From NCBI RefSeq assembly GCF_019024285.1, contig NZ_WMKZ01000006.1:62001-126000 (forward strand): a stretch of DNA of 64,000 bases, read 5' to 3'. The translations under genes and the position numbers were made by a program. This DNA comes from Alkalihalobacterium elongatum (lineage in GTDB: Bacteria > Bacillota > Bacilli > Bacillales > Bacillaceae_F). Positions 46,410 to 56,438 of the stretch are shown in pieces (the first letter of the stretch is position 1; the number at the start of each line of letters is the position of its first letter). The notes under the pieces are model-generated. The model was not told the DNA's origin. It saw only the letters and a program-made list of their open reading frames with translations, and did not search any database.

Positions 46410-47046
46410 AATATTTAATCCTTTCTTCGATCTGTTCGATCAATGCGTTATCTTTTATTCCGTCCTTTTCTATTCCACTAGAGATATCAATTCCATCTGG
46501 CTGATAGGTTAATAACTCATCAACATTATTAGGATTAATTCCACCTGCTATATAAACGGGTCTTTTTAATAATTTACCTTGCTCAATGTATTTCGGAATA
46601 TGACCCCAGTCAAATGTTATTCCAGTTCCCCCCCATTGGCCTTTTACTTTACTATCAATAATAAAAGCCTCCACATATGGGGCGTAGTCTAACATCTCTT
46701 GCCATGCTTCTTCTTTATGATGAATGACTTTCCATATCGGTTTATTCACCCTCTGCTTGATTTGTTGAACAAGCTCTGGTGTCTCATGACCATGACATTG
46801 AATAATATCAACTGGTATTTTGGATACTACCTCTTCTATTTCAGAAATCGTGGCATTAACGAATAATGCAACGATTTGTTTTTTATGATTAAATGGAACA
46901 CTTTTAAGCCAGCAGTTAACATCATCAGCTTTTACCTTTCGCTTACTTTCAGCAAACACAAAACCGACAAAATCAGCATTCGAATTTAGAACATTCTTCG
47001 TATCATCTATTGAGTGATTCCCACAATATTTAAGCTTCGTTTGCAA
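46387..47046 (-). CDS. trpF: Phosphoribosylanthranilate isomerase
   Basis: A 219-residue TIM-barrel enzyme. [12 protein letters not shown] gives the catalytic cysteine; the aspartate is in [12 protein letters not shown], and [11 protein letters not shown] and [10 protein letters not shown] form the phosphate site. The usual start LKxCG[IN] is preceded by TTG at 47046, six bases after GGAGGAG, so that TTG is chosen over TTG 47061. The ribosome binding site and start lie inside the last codons of trpC, a 17-base overlap. Confidence 0.92.
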   Translation of the reverse strand: MQTKLKYCGNHSIDDTKNVLNSNADFVGFVFAESKRKVKADDVNCWLKSVPFNHKKQIVALFVNATISEIEEVVSKIPVDIIQCHGHETPELVQQIKQRVNKPIWKVIHHKEEAWQEMLDYAPYVEAFIIDSKVKGQWGGTGITFDWGHIPKYIEQGKLLKRPVYIAGGINPNNVDELLTYQPDGIDISSGIEKDGIKDNALIEQIEERIKYYDNQLSR

Positions 47047-47803
47047 CCGTTTCTCCTCCAAATAATGATTGAATTCCTGCTGCAGGAGTATTGGCTCTCA
47101 TTAGCGACTCCCCAACTAAAATGCCGTTAGCCCCTGCTTTATAAACACGTTCAACGTCAGCATGGGTATGGATACCACTTTCGCTAATAAAAAGACTATC
47201 TTTTGGAATGAGCGGACTCAGTTGTTCTGTTTGCTCCAAGGACGTTTCAAACGTTTTTAAATTCCGATTATTTACACCGATGATTTTTGGGGTAAACACT
47301 GAAAGTACTTCTTCTAGTTCTTCCCTTGAGTGAACCTCTACTAAACACTCAAGTCCTTTTTCATACGCGATCATATATAATTCCTTTAATTTTTCTACTT
47401 CAAATATACCTGCTATCAACAGAATAGCATCTGCTCCAATACGAACACTTTCCTCAATTTGTAAAGGGCTAATGATAAAATCTTTACGTAAAATCGGAAG
47501 ATCTACTTCTTCTTTAATCCCGGTTAAATAACTTCTGTGCCCTTGAAAATAAGTCCGATCCGTCAATACAGAAATTGCATCGGCCCCACTCTCTTCATAT
47601 GCTTTACCAATTTCTACAGGATGAAAGTTTTCTTTAATCACTCCTTTAGAAGGGGAAGCTTTTTTCACTTCAGCAATTAAACCTACTTTTCGATTAGGTA
47701 GAGAAAGGTGCTTAAAAAGAGATTTTCTTTCAACAAATATGCCTGGCGGTAATACTAATTGATCAAGTTCTTCCATTTTTGTTTCTATAATTTTCTTAAG
47801 CAT
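47030..47803 (-). CDS. trpC: Indole-3-glycerol phosphate synthase
   Basis: A 257-residue TIM-barrel enzyme. The family signature is LIAEVKKASPSKGVI (about 43-57) with catalytic lysines, followed by LRKDFIISPLQIEESV, IGVNNRNLKTF and SESGIHTHADV. AGGTGGAGAG precedes the ATG at 47803, which overlaps trpD by eight bases. It ends inside trpF. Confidence 0.96.
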   Translation of the reverse strand: MLKKIIETKMEELDQLVLPPGIFVERKSLFKHLSLPNRKVGLIAEVKKASPSKGVIKENFHPVEIGKAYEESGADAISVLTDRTYFQGHRSYLTGIKEEVDLPILRKDFIISPLQIEESVRIGADAILLIAGIFEVEKLKELYMIAYEKGLECLVEVHSREELEEVLSVFTPKIIGVNNRNLKTFETSLEQTEQLSPLIPKDSLFISESGIHTHADVERVYKAGANGILVGESLMRANTPAAGIQSLFGGETVANEA

Positions 47804-48821
47804 CGATTCTCTCCACCTTTTTTTCTTGTAAAATATTAAATTGGTTATAAACCGTTCCGTTAGCTAACGCTTTTTGGGCTTCTGCTACACCTTCTTTAAC
47901 AGAAGAAACTTTATTGGCAATATACAAGCCTGCTCCTGCATTAAAAGCAACAATATTTCGAGCTGCCTCATTCTTACCGTTTTGGAAAACGTTTAAGATC
48001 ATATTTGCACTTTCTAAAGGTGTATTTACTTGGATATCGCTTAAAGGACCTCTTGGTAATGAAACATCTTCTGGGGTAAGAACATATTTTGTTATTTCCC
48101 CATGGTTCAATTCCGTTACAAATGTATTCGTACTAATTGAAATTTCATCTAAGCCTTCTGCCCCTGTTACGAGCATCGCTCTTTTAACACCCAACTCTCT
48201 TAGTGTCTGCGCCATTAGTTCACCGTACTTTTCATCAAAGACGCCTATTAATTGAGCTTCTGCGTTTGCAGGGTTTGTTAATGGACCTAATAAGTTAAAG
48301 ATAGATCTGAAGCCTAATTCCTTTCTAGGGGTTGCAACGTTTTTCATCGCGACATGATAAAGAGGTGCAAATAAGAAACTCATTTTCTTTTGTTCAAGTA
48401 CATGGGCAGCTTCTTCAGGTGTCGTTTGAATTTCTATATTCAAATGTTCTAATACATCAGCACTGCCACTATTTGAAGAAACTGATCGATTACCATGCTT
48501 TGCTACAATTACACCTAGCGAGGACAATACAATTGCTGTAGCTGTTGAAATGTTAAATGTTTTGGCGTGGTCGCCTCCTGTACCACATGTGTCGATTACA
48601 CCTTTCTCATTGTGCGGAATCGATATAGCATGCTCTTTCATTGACTTTGCAAAACCGACCATTTCCTCTAAAGTCTCTCCACGAAACCTCAATAATGTTA
48701 GCAAGCTAGCAATTTGACTATGAGTCGCTGCGCCTGTCATAATCTCATCCATTACTGATTTTGCTTCTTGCTCTGTTAAATGTTCCCCACGAATACATTT
48801 TTGCAAAATGTCTTTAAACAT
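47796..48821 (-). CDS. trpD: Anthranilate phosphoribosyltransferase
   Basis: A 341-residue enzyme that adds phosphoribose to anthranilate. The PRPP loop is VIDTCGTGGDHAKTFNIST (about 75-93), and KHGNRSVSSNSGSADVLE follows; the metal site is EGLDEIS. ATG at 48821 follows GGAGGAGG by nine bases; the TTG at 48827 is too close. It overlaps trpE by eight bases. Confidence 0.96.
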   Translation of the reverse strand: MFKDILQKCIRGEHLTEQEAKSVMDEIMTGAATHSQIASLLTLLRFRGETLEEMVGFAKSMKEHAISIPHNEKGVIDTCGTGGDHAKTFNISTATAIVLSSLGVIVAKHGNRSVSSNSGSADVLEHLNIEIQTTPEEAAHVLEQKKMSFLFAPLYHVAMKNVATPRKELGFRSIFNLLGPLTNPANAEAQLIGVFDEKYGELMAQTLRELGVKRAMLVTGAEGLDEISISTNTFVTELNHGEITKYVLTPEDVSLPRGPLSDIQVNTPLESANMILNVFQNGKNEAARNIVAFNAGAGLYIANKVSSVKEGVAEAQKALANGTVYNQFNILQEKKVERIDA

Positions 48822-50328
48822 TGCCAATCGCCTCCTCCGCGTTTTTCTTAACCATTGCCTCCGCTAATTGAACAGCATGTAAAAGTGCTTTTGCTTTATT
48901 TCTCGTTTCTTCATATTCATTTTCTGGTATAGAATCTGCAACGATGCCAGCACCTGCTTGCACATAAGCTTTATTGTTTTTAACAACTAATGTCCGTATT
49001 GCGATACAAGAGTCGATATTCCCGTCAAAACCGAAGTAACCAATTGCACCTGCATATATGCCTCGTTCTGTTGGTTCGATCTCTTTTAAAATTTCCATCG
49101 CTCTAATTTTCGGTGCTCCAGACACCGTTCCAGCAGGAAATGATGAAGAAAATGCTCGTAAAGGATGGATGCCTTCTTGTAACCTACCTGTCACTTTAGA
49201 GATAATGTGCATGACGTGTGAGAAATTTCCTACCTCAAGTAAAACTGGTGTCTCAACTGACCCGTATTTAGCCACACGACCAATATCATTTCGCGCAAGG
49301 TCCACAAGCATATAGTGTTCTGCACGTTCTTTTTCATCGTCTAATAAATCTTCAGCAAGCGCTTGATCTTCCTCTACCGACTTTCCACGAGGCCTCGTTC
49401 CTGCAATTGGATGAATTTCAATGTGTCCGTCTTGAATTTGTACAAGTCGTTCTGGAGAACTACCAATAATTTCGTTCTCACCAATTTTTATATAAAACAA
49501 GTAAGGAGAAGGGTTTACCATACTTAATACACGATAAATATCCAAACCACTCACATTAATATCTACTTCAAATCTTTGGGACAAAACAGCTTGAAACACA
49601 TCTCCAGCTCGAATATATTCTTTAATCCTCTCAACATCTGAAAGAAATTGTTCTTTTTTATAATTAGAACGAACCTTATCAAACGATACATCGACTTTAT
49701 ACGTCGGTGGTGGTAATACTCGTTTGTCTCTAGAGCTTTCCATCATTTGTGAGACAACATTTTTCATCGTTTGCACGGTTTTATTGTATATCCTTTCGTT
49801 TTCTTCCTCAGTTCGGCCTGAACGTGGAAGAGAAATTAAATACATTTCTTTTTTCTGATGATCATAGGCAATGACAAGTTCACAAAACATAAAGTGAATC
49901 GTCTCTTTACTAGAGTCCGTTTCGGCAAGCACTCTCTCAAATTGCTCGACAGCATCATACGATACATATCCGACCATACCGCTATGAAATGGAATCGGAA
50001 GCTTGATCGGTTTAACATCGACATACTGAGTCGCGTAGTCAAATGCTAATTGAAAAGAAGAGGTTGTATGAATGGTCGTGTCCTGTTCTTTAATATTAAA
50101 CTCTTCACCTTTATTACTTAAAAACAACTTAGGATACAAACCGATAAATGAAAACCTTGACCATGGAGACTGTTCACCCTTACTTTCGAGTAAGTATACA
50201 GCATCCTGCTCTAACTGACGAAAAATTTGAATGGGTGTTAACGTATCAGCAAATAGATGACTTATAATGGGGACTGTTTTAAATTGGTTGGCATCTTCTA
50301 AGTAAGATGCTAATGAAGTATTTAACAT
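48814..50328 (-). CDS. trpE: Anthranilate synthase component I
   Basis: A 504-residue enzyme that makes anthranilate from chorismate. SYLED near the N-terminus fits the tryptophan feedback site; the catalytic half carries AGDVFQAVLSQRFEV, NPSPYLFYIK, SPERLVQ, HPIAGTRPRG, EHYMLVDLARNDIGRV and SFPAGTVSGAPKIRAME. No trpG follows; in Bacillus the glutaminase subunit is shared with folate synthesis and coded elsewhere. ATG at 50328, eight bases after GGAG; GTG 50337 overlaps that site. First gene of the operon, behind the TRAP leader. Confidence 0.96.
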   Translation of the reverse strand: MLNTSLASYLEDANQFKTVPIISHLFADTLTPIQIFRQLEQDAVYLLESKGEQSPWSRFSFIGLYPKLFLSNKGEEFNIKEQDTTIHTTSSFQLAFDYATQYVDVKPIKLPIPFHSGMVGYVSYDAVEQFERVLAETDSSKETIHFMFCELVIAYDHQKKEMYLISLPRSGRTEEENERIYNKTVQTMKNVVSQMMESSRDKRVLPPPTYKVDVSFDKVRSNYKKEQFLSDVERIKEYIRAGDVFQAVLSQRFEVDINVSGLDIYRVLSMVNPSPYLFYIKIGENEIIGSSPERLVQIQDGHIEIHPIAGTRPRGKSVEEDQALAEDLLDDEKERAEHYMLVDLARNDIGRVAKYGSVETPVLLEVGNFSHVMHIISKVTGRLQEGIHPLRAFSSSFPAGTVSGAPKIRAMEILKEIEPTERGIYAGAIGYFGFDGNIDSCIAIRTLVVKNNKAYVQAGAGIVADSIPENEYEETRNKAKALLHAVQLAEAMVKKNAEEAIGNV

Positions 50329-50458
50329 CGTTTTCACTCCTTATATCGGTGAGTGAAAATGAATGTGAGAAGTTTAGGCGGAGAAGTAGGGCCTGTTAAT
50401 TTGTACTGTCTAATTATTTAAATTCTCAGCAGTATTAATTAACAAAACCAAATATAAA

Positions 50459-50573
50459 AAGCTGACCCAATAGTGCCAAGTTCCTCATAGTTATAAGAAA
50501 TAAATATGCTATTTAAATAGACAGCATATTTATTTCTTATATAAGGATCTGACACTCTACACTAGAGTCAGCC
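50459..50573 (-). terminator. Leader terminator of trpE and inverted-end element, copy B
   Basis: On the minus strand GCTGACTC (50565-50572) pairs with the GGGTCAGC at 50461-50468, directly followed by TTTTTATATTT. Inside is an 18-bp perfect hairpin (ATAAGAAATAAATATGCT and its complement, roughly 50493-50540). It shares end sequences with 44229-44346. Its place between the TRAP site and trpE suits an attenuator. It could instead end aroH transcription. Confidence 0.6.
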
Positions 50574-50595
50574 GAATCATTAATAAACATATTAA

Positions 50596-50649
50596 CTCTG
50601 CTCAGCTCTACTCAACTATTCATTCTCATCTCTGCTCTACTCATATCTA
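50596..50649 (-). promoter_or_regulatory. TRAP binding site in the trp leader
   Basis: Read on the minus strand, ten GAG/TAG triplets occur at plus positions 50647, 50640, 50635, 50630, 50625, 50616, 50611, 50606, 50601 and 50596. Most are separated by exactly two bases, with one four-base and one six-base gap. This is the RNA pattern bound by the 11-mer TRAP protein, whose gene mtrB is at 60493-60711. Tryptophan-bound TRAP should thus lower trpEDCFBA expression. Confidence 0.85.
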
Positions 50650-50724
50650 AACTTATCTAAAAAACTTTATCTAAAAATTACTTTAAACTATCTAATCTAA
50701 ATAACTCTAATCTCAACTACCATA

Positions 50725-50754
50725 ATCTTACCTTGAGTCTTCTTTATTTGTCAA
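50725..50754 (-). promoter_or_regulatory. Promoter of the trp operon inside the end of aroH
   Basis: Minus strand TTGACA (50749-50754, perfect -35) and TAAGAT (50725-50730), 18 bases apart. It overlaps the aroH 3' end and would give a leader of about 380 bases. Confidence 0.65.
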
Positions 50755-51111
50755 TTGTAAATCTGGTCGAAGTGAAACAGCATTCTCTAAATAAATATGC
50801 TCAACTTCACTTTGTGGTACATCTGTTTCAGCAGTTATCATCACTCTAATACACATTGGTAAACTATTTGGCACTGGAACTTCTAATGCACACATAATCG
50901 GTACAAACTTCCATCCCTCAAAGCGTCGCAATGCTTTAGCTGGAAACGTTGCAGTTAAATCATGTGTGACGGTCACGATAATTTGGGCTACATCTTCTGG
51001 TTTAATTTCATTTTTCGAAATCAATTGCTCCAACAATTTTTCGGTTGCATCCAAAATTACCTCTTCTTCATTTACCTCAACCGTTGTTGCGCCACGAATT
51101 CCTCTAATCAT
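50728..51111 (-). CDS. aroH: Chorismate mutase AroH
   Basis: A 127-residue monofunctional, AroH-class chorismate mutase that makes prephenate. RGIRGATTVEVNEEE (about 3-17, with the active-site arginine), the E/K region LEVPVPNSLPMCIRVM and the C-terminal YLENAVSLRPDL are those of B. subtilis AroH. Same length (127). GGGGGAG precedes the ATG. It ends aroC-aroB-aroH; the trp promoter lies over its last codons. Confidence 0.96.
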   Translation of the reverse strand: MIRGIRGATTVEVNEEEVILDATEKLLEQLISKNEIKPEDVAQIIVTVTHDLTATFPAKALRRFEGWKFVPIMCALEVPVPNSLPMCIRVMITAETDVPQSEVEHIYLENAVSLRPDLQLTNKEDSR

Positions 51112-51113
51112 TT

Positions 51114-52202
51114 CTACTCCCCCTTAATAGACTTTAAGAGCAGCTCTTTGATCGGCTCTTCATCAACACTAACAACCTCTACTCTCCCTAGTTCTTTCAT
51201 AAGGACCATTCGGATAATACCTTTTTGGGCCTTTTTATCTTTTTTCATTGTATGTAGCAATTGATCAGCATCTAAATGGTCAGGTATTTCTGTCTTATAC
51301 CCTAACTTCGTTAGCCACGCTTTCACTTGATCAACTGGTAAAGAAATATCAAATTGTTGTTCACTTAAGCGCATCGCAAAAATCATACCAACAGCCACAG
51401 CTTCACCGTGGGTCATTTTACCATAACCTAATTCCTTTTCAATAGCGTGGCCTAAAGTATGACCAAAATTTAAGATCGCACGAATACCTGTTTCTTTTTC
51501 GTCTTCACTAACAACCGAAGCTTTTACAGCAATTGAACGTAAAAGGAGCTGTTCGGCTAATTCTCCTTTAATGGCTGTAAAATCATCTATATTTTCTTGT
51601 AACCATTGATAAAACGTAACGTCCCAAATTAATGAATGTTTAATTGCTTCAGCAAATCCAGATCGCCATTCATGTAACGGAAGACTTTGAAACACTTGTG
51701 GATCATACACAACTGCTTCGGGTTGGTGAAAAGCACCAACCATATTCTTTCCTAATGGATGGTTAATTCCAACTTTACCACCTACACTGCTATCGTGAGC
51801 TAATAAAGTTGTAGGTACTTGAATAAATGGTATCCCACGCATATAGGTTGCGGCTACAAACCCCGCAAGATCACCAATAACTCCACCACCTAGAGCAATA
51901 ATAAGTGAATGGCGATCAAGACCTTTTTCTAATGCATACGTTTGTAAATCATAGTATTGCTGAAATGATTTCGACTGTTCACCAGAAGGGACGACATACT
52001 CAAAGATTTCAAACTGATTTCCTAATCCGTCTTTTACATCTTGTAAATACAACGGAGCAACTTGGTCGTCTGTAATAATCAGGACAGACGACACTTTTTG
52101 CTGCAATGAGTCTGGTACGTATTCTGACAATTTAAATCGAATACCTTCACCAACCCATACAGAGTATTTTTTAGAAGATGTATTTATTTGTAATTGTTCC
52201 AT
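51114..52202 (-). CDS. aroB: 3-dehydroquinate synthase
   Basis: A 362-residue NAD- and metal-dependent enzyme of the shikimate pathway. SGEQSKSFQ and IALGGGVIGDLAGFVAATYMRG form the NAD site; PTTLLAHDSSVGGKVGIN follows, and zinc ligands lie in the H of ILNFGHTLGHAIE and KMTHGEAVAVGM. Its ATG overlaps the aroC stop by one base (TAATG). Co-transcribed with aroC and aroH. Confidence 0.96.
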   Translation of the reverse strand: MEQLQINTSSKKYSVWVGEGIRFKLSEYVPDSLQQKVSSVLIITDDQVAPLYLQDVKDGLGNQFEIFEYVVPSGEQSKSFQQYYDLQTYALEKGLDRHSLIIALGGGVIGDLAGFVAATYMRGIPFIQVPTTLLAHDSSVGGKVGINHPLGKNMVGAFHQPEAVVYDPQVFQSLPLHEWRSGFAEAIKHSLIWDVTFYQWLQENIDDFTAIKGELAEQLLLRSIAVKASVVSEDEKETGIRAILNFGHTLGHAIEKELGYGKMTHGEAVAVGMIFAMRLSEQQFDISLPVDQVKAWLTKLGYKTEIPDHLDADQLLHTMKKDKKAQKGIIRMVLMKELGRVEVVSVDEEPIKELLLKSIKGE

Positions 52203-53374
52203 TAGAACAACCTCGCTCGTTCTTCGTGGCGTTCAATATTCTCCTTAATTTCATCTACACGATCACTGCCGAATTTTTCTAGAAGAGCATTAGCAATTTC
52301 CCAAGCCACAACAGCTTCCGCAACGACCGATGCAGCTGGAACTGCACAGCTATCCGAACGCTCAATACTCGCAGCAAAAGGTTCCTTCGTATCAATATCG
52401 ACACTTTGAAGAGGCTTATATAAAGTTGGAATAGGTTTCATTACTCCACGGACGACAATCGGCATTCCATTTGTCATTCCGCCTTCTAACCCGCCAAGGT
52501 TGTTCGTTTTACGAGTATAGCCATTTTCTTCATCCCATAAGATTTCATCATGGACTTGGCTACCTGGTTTTCTAGCAGCTTCAAAACCAACCCCAATTTC
52601 AACACCTTTAAAAGCATTTATACTCATAATGGCTGCTGCCAGTTTTCCATCCAATTTTCGATCGTAATGAACATGGCTTCCCAGACCAATTGGAACACCT
52701 TCTATAACTACTTCAACTATACCACCGATTGAATCTCCATCTTTTTTTGCGTCATCAATAGCTTTCATCATTTTCGGTGTCGCTTCCTCATCTAAACAAC
52801 GAACAGGAGATGCTTCAGAGCGTTCTTGTAAATCGTTCATAGACGAATAAGACGTATGTTCTGCTTTCACGCCACCTATTTCAAGGACGTGACCACCAAC
52901 CTCTATCCCAAAAGTTTTAAGTATTTTCTTCGCTACAGCTCCTGCAGCTACACGAACAGTCGTTTCACGTGCCGAGGAACGTTCTAAAATATTTCTCATA
53001 TCACGATGACCATATTTAATAGCACCATTAAGATCGGCATGACCTGGTCTTGGACGAGTCACTTTGCGTTTCATTTCTTTTTCTTCTTCTTCTGTTAATG
53101 GTTCTGCACCCATTATTTTCGTCCAGTTTTTCCAGTCGTTGTTTTCGACGACGAGGGTTATTGGCGCGCCTGTCGTTTTTCCATGGCGAACCCCACTTAA
53201 TATCTCAACAACGTCTTTTTCAATTTGCATTCTTCGTCCTCGCCCATGTCCACCTTGTCTACGAGCTAAATCGAAGTTAATATCTTCAGGTAATAAATCT
53301 AGATGAGCGGGAACACCTTCGATAATGGTAGTCAACTGCGGCCCATGTGACTCTCCTGCTGTAAGGTATCTCAT
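52202..53374 (-). CDS. aroC: Chorismate synthase
   Basis: A 390-residue FMN-dependent enzyme (AroF in B. subtilis) that forms chorismate, the branch point for tryptophan, tyrosine/phenylalanine, folate and here probably menaquinone. Marks: [10 protein letters not shown] (start), [50 protein letters not shown] and [23 protein letters not shown] precedes the ATG. First gene of the aromatic supra-operon. Confidence 0.97.
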   Translation of the reverse strand: MRYLTAGESHGPQLTTIIEGVPAHLDLLPEDINFDLARRQGGHGRGRRMQIEKDVVEILSGVRHGKTTGAPITLVVENNDWKNWTKIMGAEPLTEEEEKEMKRKVTRPRPGHADLNGAIKYGHRDMRNILERSSARETTVRVAAGAVAKKILKTFGIEVGGHVLEIGGVKAEHTSYSSMNDLQERSEASPVRCLDEEATPKMMKAIDDAKKDGDSIGGIVEVVIEGVPIGLGSHVHYDRKLDGKLAAAIMSINAFKGVEIGVGFEAARKPGSQVHDEILWDEENGYTRKTNNLGGLEGGMTNGMPIVVRGVMKPIPTLYKPLQSVDIDTKEPFAASIERSDSCAVPAASVVAEAVVAWEIANALLEKFGSDRVDEIKENIERHEERARLF

Positions 53375-53424
53375 ATCTTACTCCTCCTCCAACCTATTCT
53401 CTCTTTAGCGCTTTTATGCACTAA

Positions 53425-53454
53425 ATTATATCATAAGTTTATTTTTTTGTCTTT
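53425..53454 (-). promoter_or_regulatory. Probable sigma-A promoter of aroC operon
   Basis: Minus strand AAGACA (53449-53454) and perfect TATAAT (53425-53430) with 18-base spacing, about 50 bases before the aroC ATG. Confidence 0.5.
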
Positions 53455-53625
53455 TTAATTTTTTAAATCGCTGTTATTGTTGAGTGTGGATTTATACTCA
53501 TTAGTGAAAATTTGAATGAATTTAATATTACATCTTTTTAAGACTAGCTTTAATATTAGAAGTTTCAGTTTATCAGAAAATTTTTAAAAGATAAAGATTG
53601 ACTTCAACTATGTATATCATATTAA

Positions 53626-54426
<801 letters not shown>

Positions 54427-54562
54427 TTATTTATTACTTTTTATCATAGTTTTACGCATATAACTACCAAAAATTATAAGAACGTTTTTATATCATAATG
54501 GGGGTATATTGCTCTCCTATCAAGCTGGAGATATGATGGGGAATGGAAGAGGTAGAAAAAAG

Positions 54563-54591
54563 AAAAGGCATCTAATGCTTAGACGCCTTTT
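54563..54591 (-). terminator. Terminator of ndk
   Basis: A 12-bp stem (54563-54574 with 54580-54591) that pairs fully only on minus-strand RNA (one G-U), ending in TTTT; 10 bases after the ndk stop. Confidence 0.8.
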
Positions 54592-54600
54592 CCACTATAA

Positions 54601-55044
54601 TTAAACCCACTTACTAATTGTTTTATCGTATGTGTTTAATTCTTCCTCTTTAAAGAAGATACCGATTTCACGAACTGCGCTCTCTGGAGAGTCTGAACCA
54701 TGAATAACGTTCATTGCAACTTGTGCAGCAAAATCACCACGGATAGTACCAGGTGCAGCGTCTGCAGGGTTAGTAGCACCCATCATCGTACGTGCAGTCG
54801 AAATAACTTTTTCCCCTTCCCAAACCATTGCAAATACTGGTCCAGAAGTAATGAAATCAACTAACTCACCAAAGAAAGGACGCTCTTTATGCTCAGCGTA
54901 ATGAGTTTCAGCAAGATCTTTTGTAACCGTCATCAATTTTGCACCTACTAAATTAAAACCTTTCTTTTCAAAGCGAGAAACGATTTCTCCCACTAAGTTA
55001 CGTTGAACTCCATCTGGTTTAACCATTAAAAACGTTCTTTCCAT
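54601..55044 (-). CDS. ndk: Nucleoside diphosphate kinase
   Basis: A 147-residue enzyme that balances NTP pools. [21 protein letters not shown] opens the protein; the phospho-histidine lies in [21 protein letters not shown] (H near 115). Length equals the Bacillus enzyme. GAGAGGTAGGG precedes the ATG. Confidence 0.96.
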   Translation of the reverse strand: MERTFLMVKPDGVQRNLVGEIVSRFEKKGFNLVGAKLMTVTKDLAETHYAEHKERPFFGELVDFITSGPVFAMVWEGEKVISTARTMMGATNPADAAPGTIRGDFAAQVAMNVIHGSDSPESAVREIGIFFKEEELNTYDKTISKWV

Positions 55045-55186
55045 TATAAAACCCTACCTCTCATTTTTCATGTTATGTACAAGCCTTTTCGATTATATCA
55101 AATTTGGACGAATTATACAATAAAGTGAAACATTATAGAAGAATTATAATATATAGACAAATAACCCTTTAATACTTTAAATGAGA

Positions 55187-55225
55187 AATGGTGCCAGGCA
55201 CCTTTTTGAGGTACCTGGCACCATT
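55187..55225. repeat. GTGCCAGGCACC-type repeated hairpin, copy 1
   Basis: AATGGTGCCAGG and CCTGGCACCATT pair across a short centre containing CACCTTTTTGAGGTA. Nearly the same hairpin occurs at 61488-61533 and a variant at 63418-63456. One mismatch in the stem. Confidence 0.75.
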
Positions 55226-55370
55226 GACGACACCATTGTATAAAGATTACTTCATAAATTCCGATTTGTAGAGCTTCTGATATTCTTTATTTCATATTCT
55301 ATATCCGTAACAAATTTAAATACAACTAGTAAATGTCACAATGAAAGAAGACGCTTAGAAAAATAGAAAC

Positions 55371-55407
55371 AAAAAAACGCATGAGTATTCGTCAGAACAC
55401 CATGCGT
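55371..55407 (-). terminator. Terminator of the hepS-hepT operon
   Basis: ACGCATG (55377-55383) pairs with CATGCGT (55401-55407) and is followed by seven T on the minus strand, 45 bases after the hepT stop. Confidence 0.8.
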
Positions 55408-55451
55408 AACTTTTCAATTTAATATTTCTATTTAAACAAGCAAAAGTTTTA

Positions 55452-56423
55452 TTAGAACTTTCGTTTTCCTATGTATCTTGCAATTTCAAGTAAATACTTT
55501 TTAGCATCAATGTCTGGGAGATCCTTTAAACACTCAAATGCTTTTTCTAAATATTTATCACTTATTTGAAGAGAAAATTCAATACCGCCTGAATTCTTAA
55601 TAGCGTCTATTACTTTTTCTATATCTAATTTATCAGCATATGGATCATCGAGAGTTTCCATAATTATCCTTTTAATTTCAGGATCCTTGTCCATTGCAAA
55701 CAATGCAGGTAATGTTACGTTTCCTTGAAGTAGATCACTACCAGCAGGTTTCCCTAACTGCTTTTCTGTTCCAATGAAGTCTAAGACATCATCCGTAATT
55801 TGGAAGCTCATCCCGACAAAATATCCAAAATAGTAAAGTCGTTTTTGAATATGTAATGGTGCATTGGCTGCAATAGCTCCTAATTCACAACTTACTGCAA
55901 TTAATAGTGCCGTTTTTCTTTTTATTCGTCGTAAGTAATTTTTAAAATTTTGATTCCAATTGTATTGATCACGGATTTGTTCTACTTCACCAATACACAT
56001 CTCCAACATCGCATAAGAGAGAATTTGATGAATCCTTGGATTTTCAAAAAAAGTGACTAGCTCCTGTGCTCTCGCAAATATATAATCACCAGTATACATT
56101 GCGACACGGTTATCCCACTGTGCCTTTACGGTTCGTTTCCCTCGACGAGTCTTTGCGTCATCAATTACGTCGTCATGAACTAATGACGCCATATGAATGA
56201 GTTCGAGTGGAACCGCAATATTTTTTAATGAATGAATATCATAATCACCAAATTTCCCCGCTAACAAAACGAAGACAGGTCGTATTCTCTTCCCACCTGC
56301 TTTGAGTAGTTGAGTGGAAGCTTCACTTAGAGTCGCATGGTCTGCTTGAACTGTCGCTTCTAATTCTTTTTCGATGATGTTAATATCCTTCTGTAATTTA
56401 TAATAAACGTCTGCTAATTTCAT
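55452..56423 (-). CDS. hepT: Heptaprenyl diphosphate synthase component II
   Basis: A 323-residue trans-prenyltransferase that, with HepS, extends farnesyl diphosphate to heptaprenyl diphosphate for the menaquinone-7 side chain. The two aspartate-rich motifs are present: LVHDDVIDDAKTRRG (about 85-99) and FQITDDVLDFIG (about 212-223). GGKRIRP and the terminal YIGKRKF match B. subtilis HepT. ATG 56423 follows GGTGGA; the GTG at 56432 lies in that site. Last gene of the cluster. Confidence 0.95.
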   Translation of the reverse strand: MKLADVYYKLQKDINIIEKELEATVQADHATLSEASTQLLKAGGKRIRPVFVLLAGKFGDYDIHSLKNIAVPLELIHMASLVHDDVIDDAKTRRGKRTVKAQWDNRVAMYTGDYIFARAQELVTFFENPRIHQILSYAMLEMCIGEVEQIRDQYNWNQNFKNYLRRIKRKTALLIAVSCELGAIAANAPLHIQKRLYYFGYFVGMSFQITDDVLDFIGTEKQLGKPAGSDLLQGNVTLPALFAMDKDPEIKRIIMETLDDPYADKLDIEKVIDAIKNSGGIEFSLQISDKYLEKAFECLKDLPDIDAKKYLLEIARYIGKRKF

Positions 56424-56438
56424 TTCTTCCACCCTAAA

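Larger units (their letters stand above)
55045..55451. other. 407-base gap between hepT and ndk
   Basis: No gene seen. It contains the ndk promoter region (several TATAAT-like words), a GTGCCAGGCACC-type hairpin (55187-55225) and the hepT terminator (55371-55407). Confidence 0.6.
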
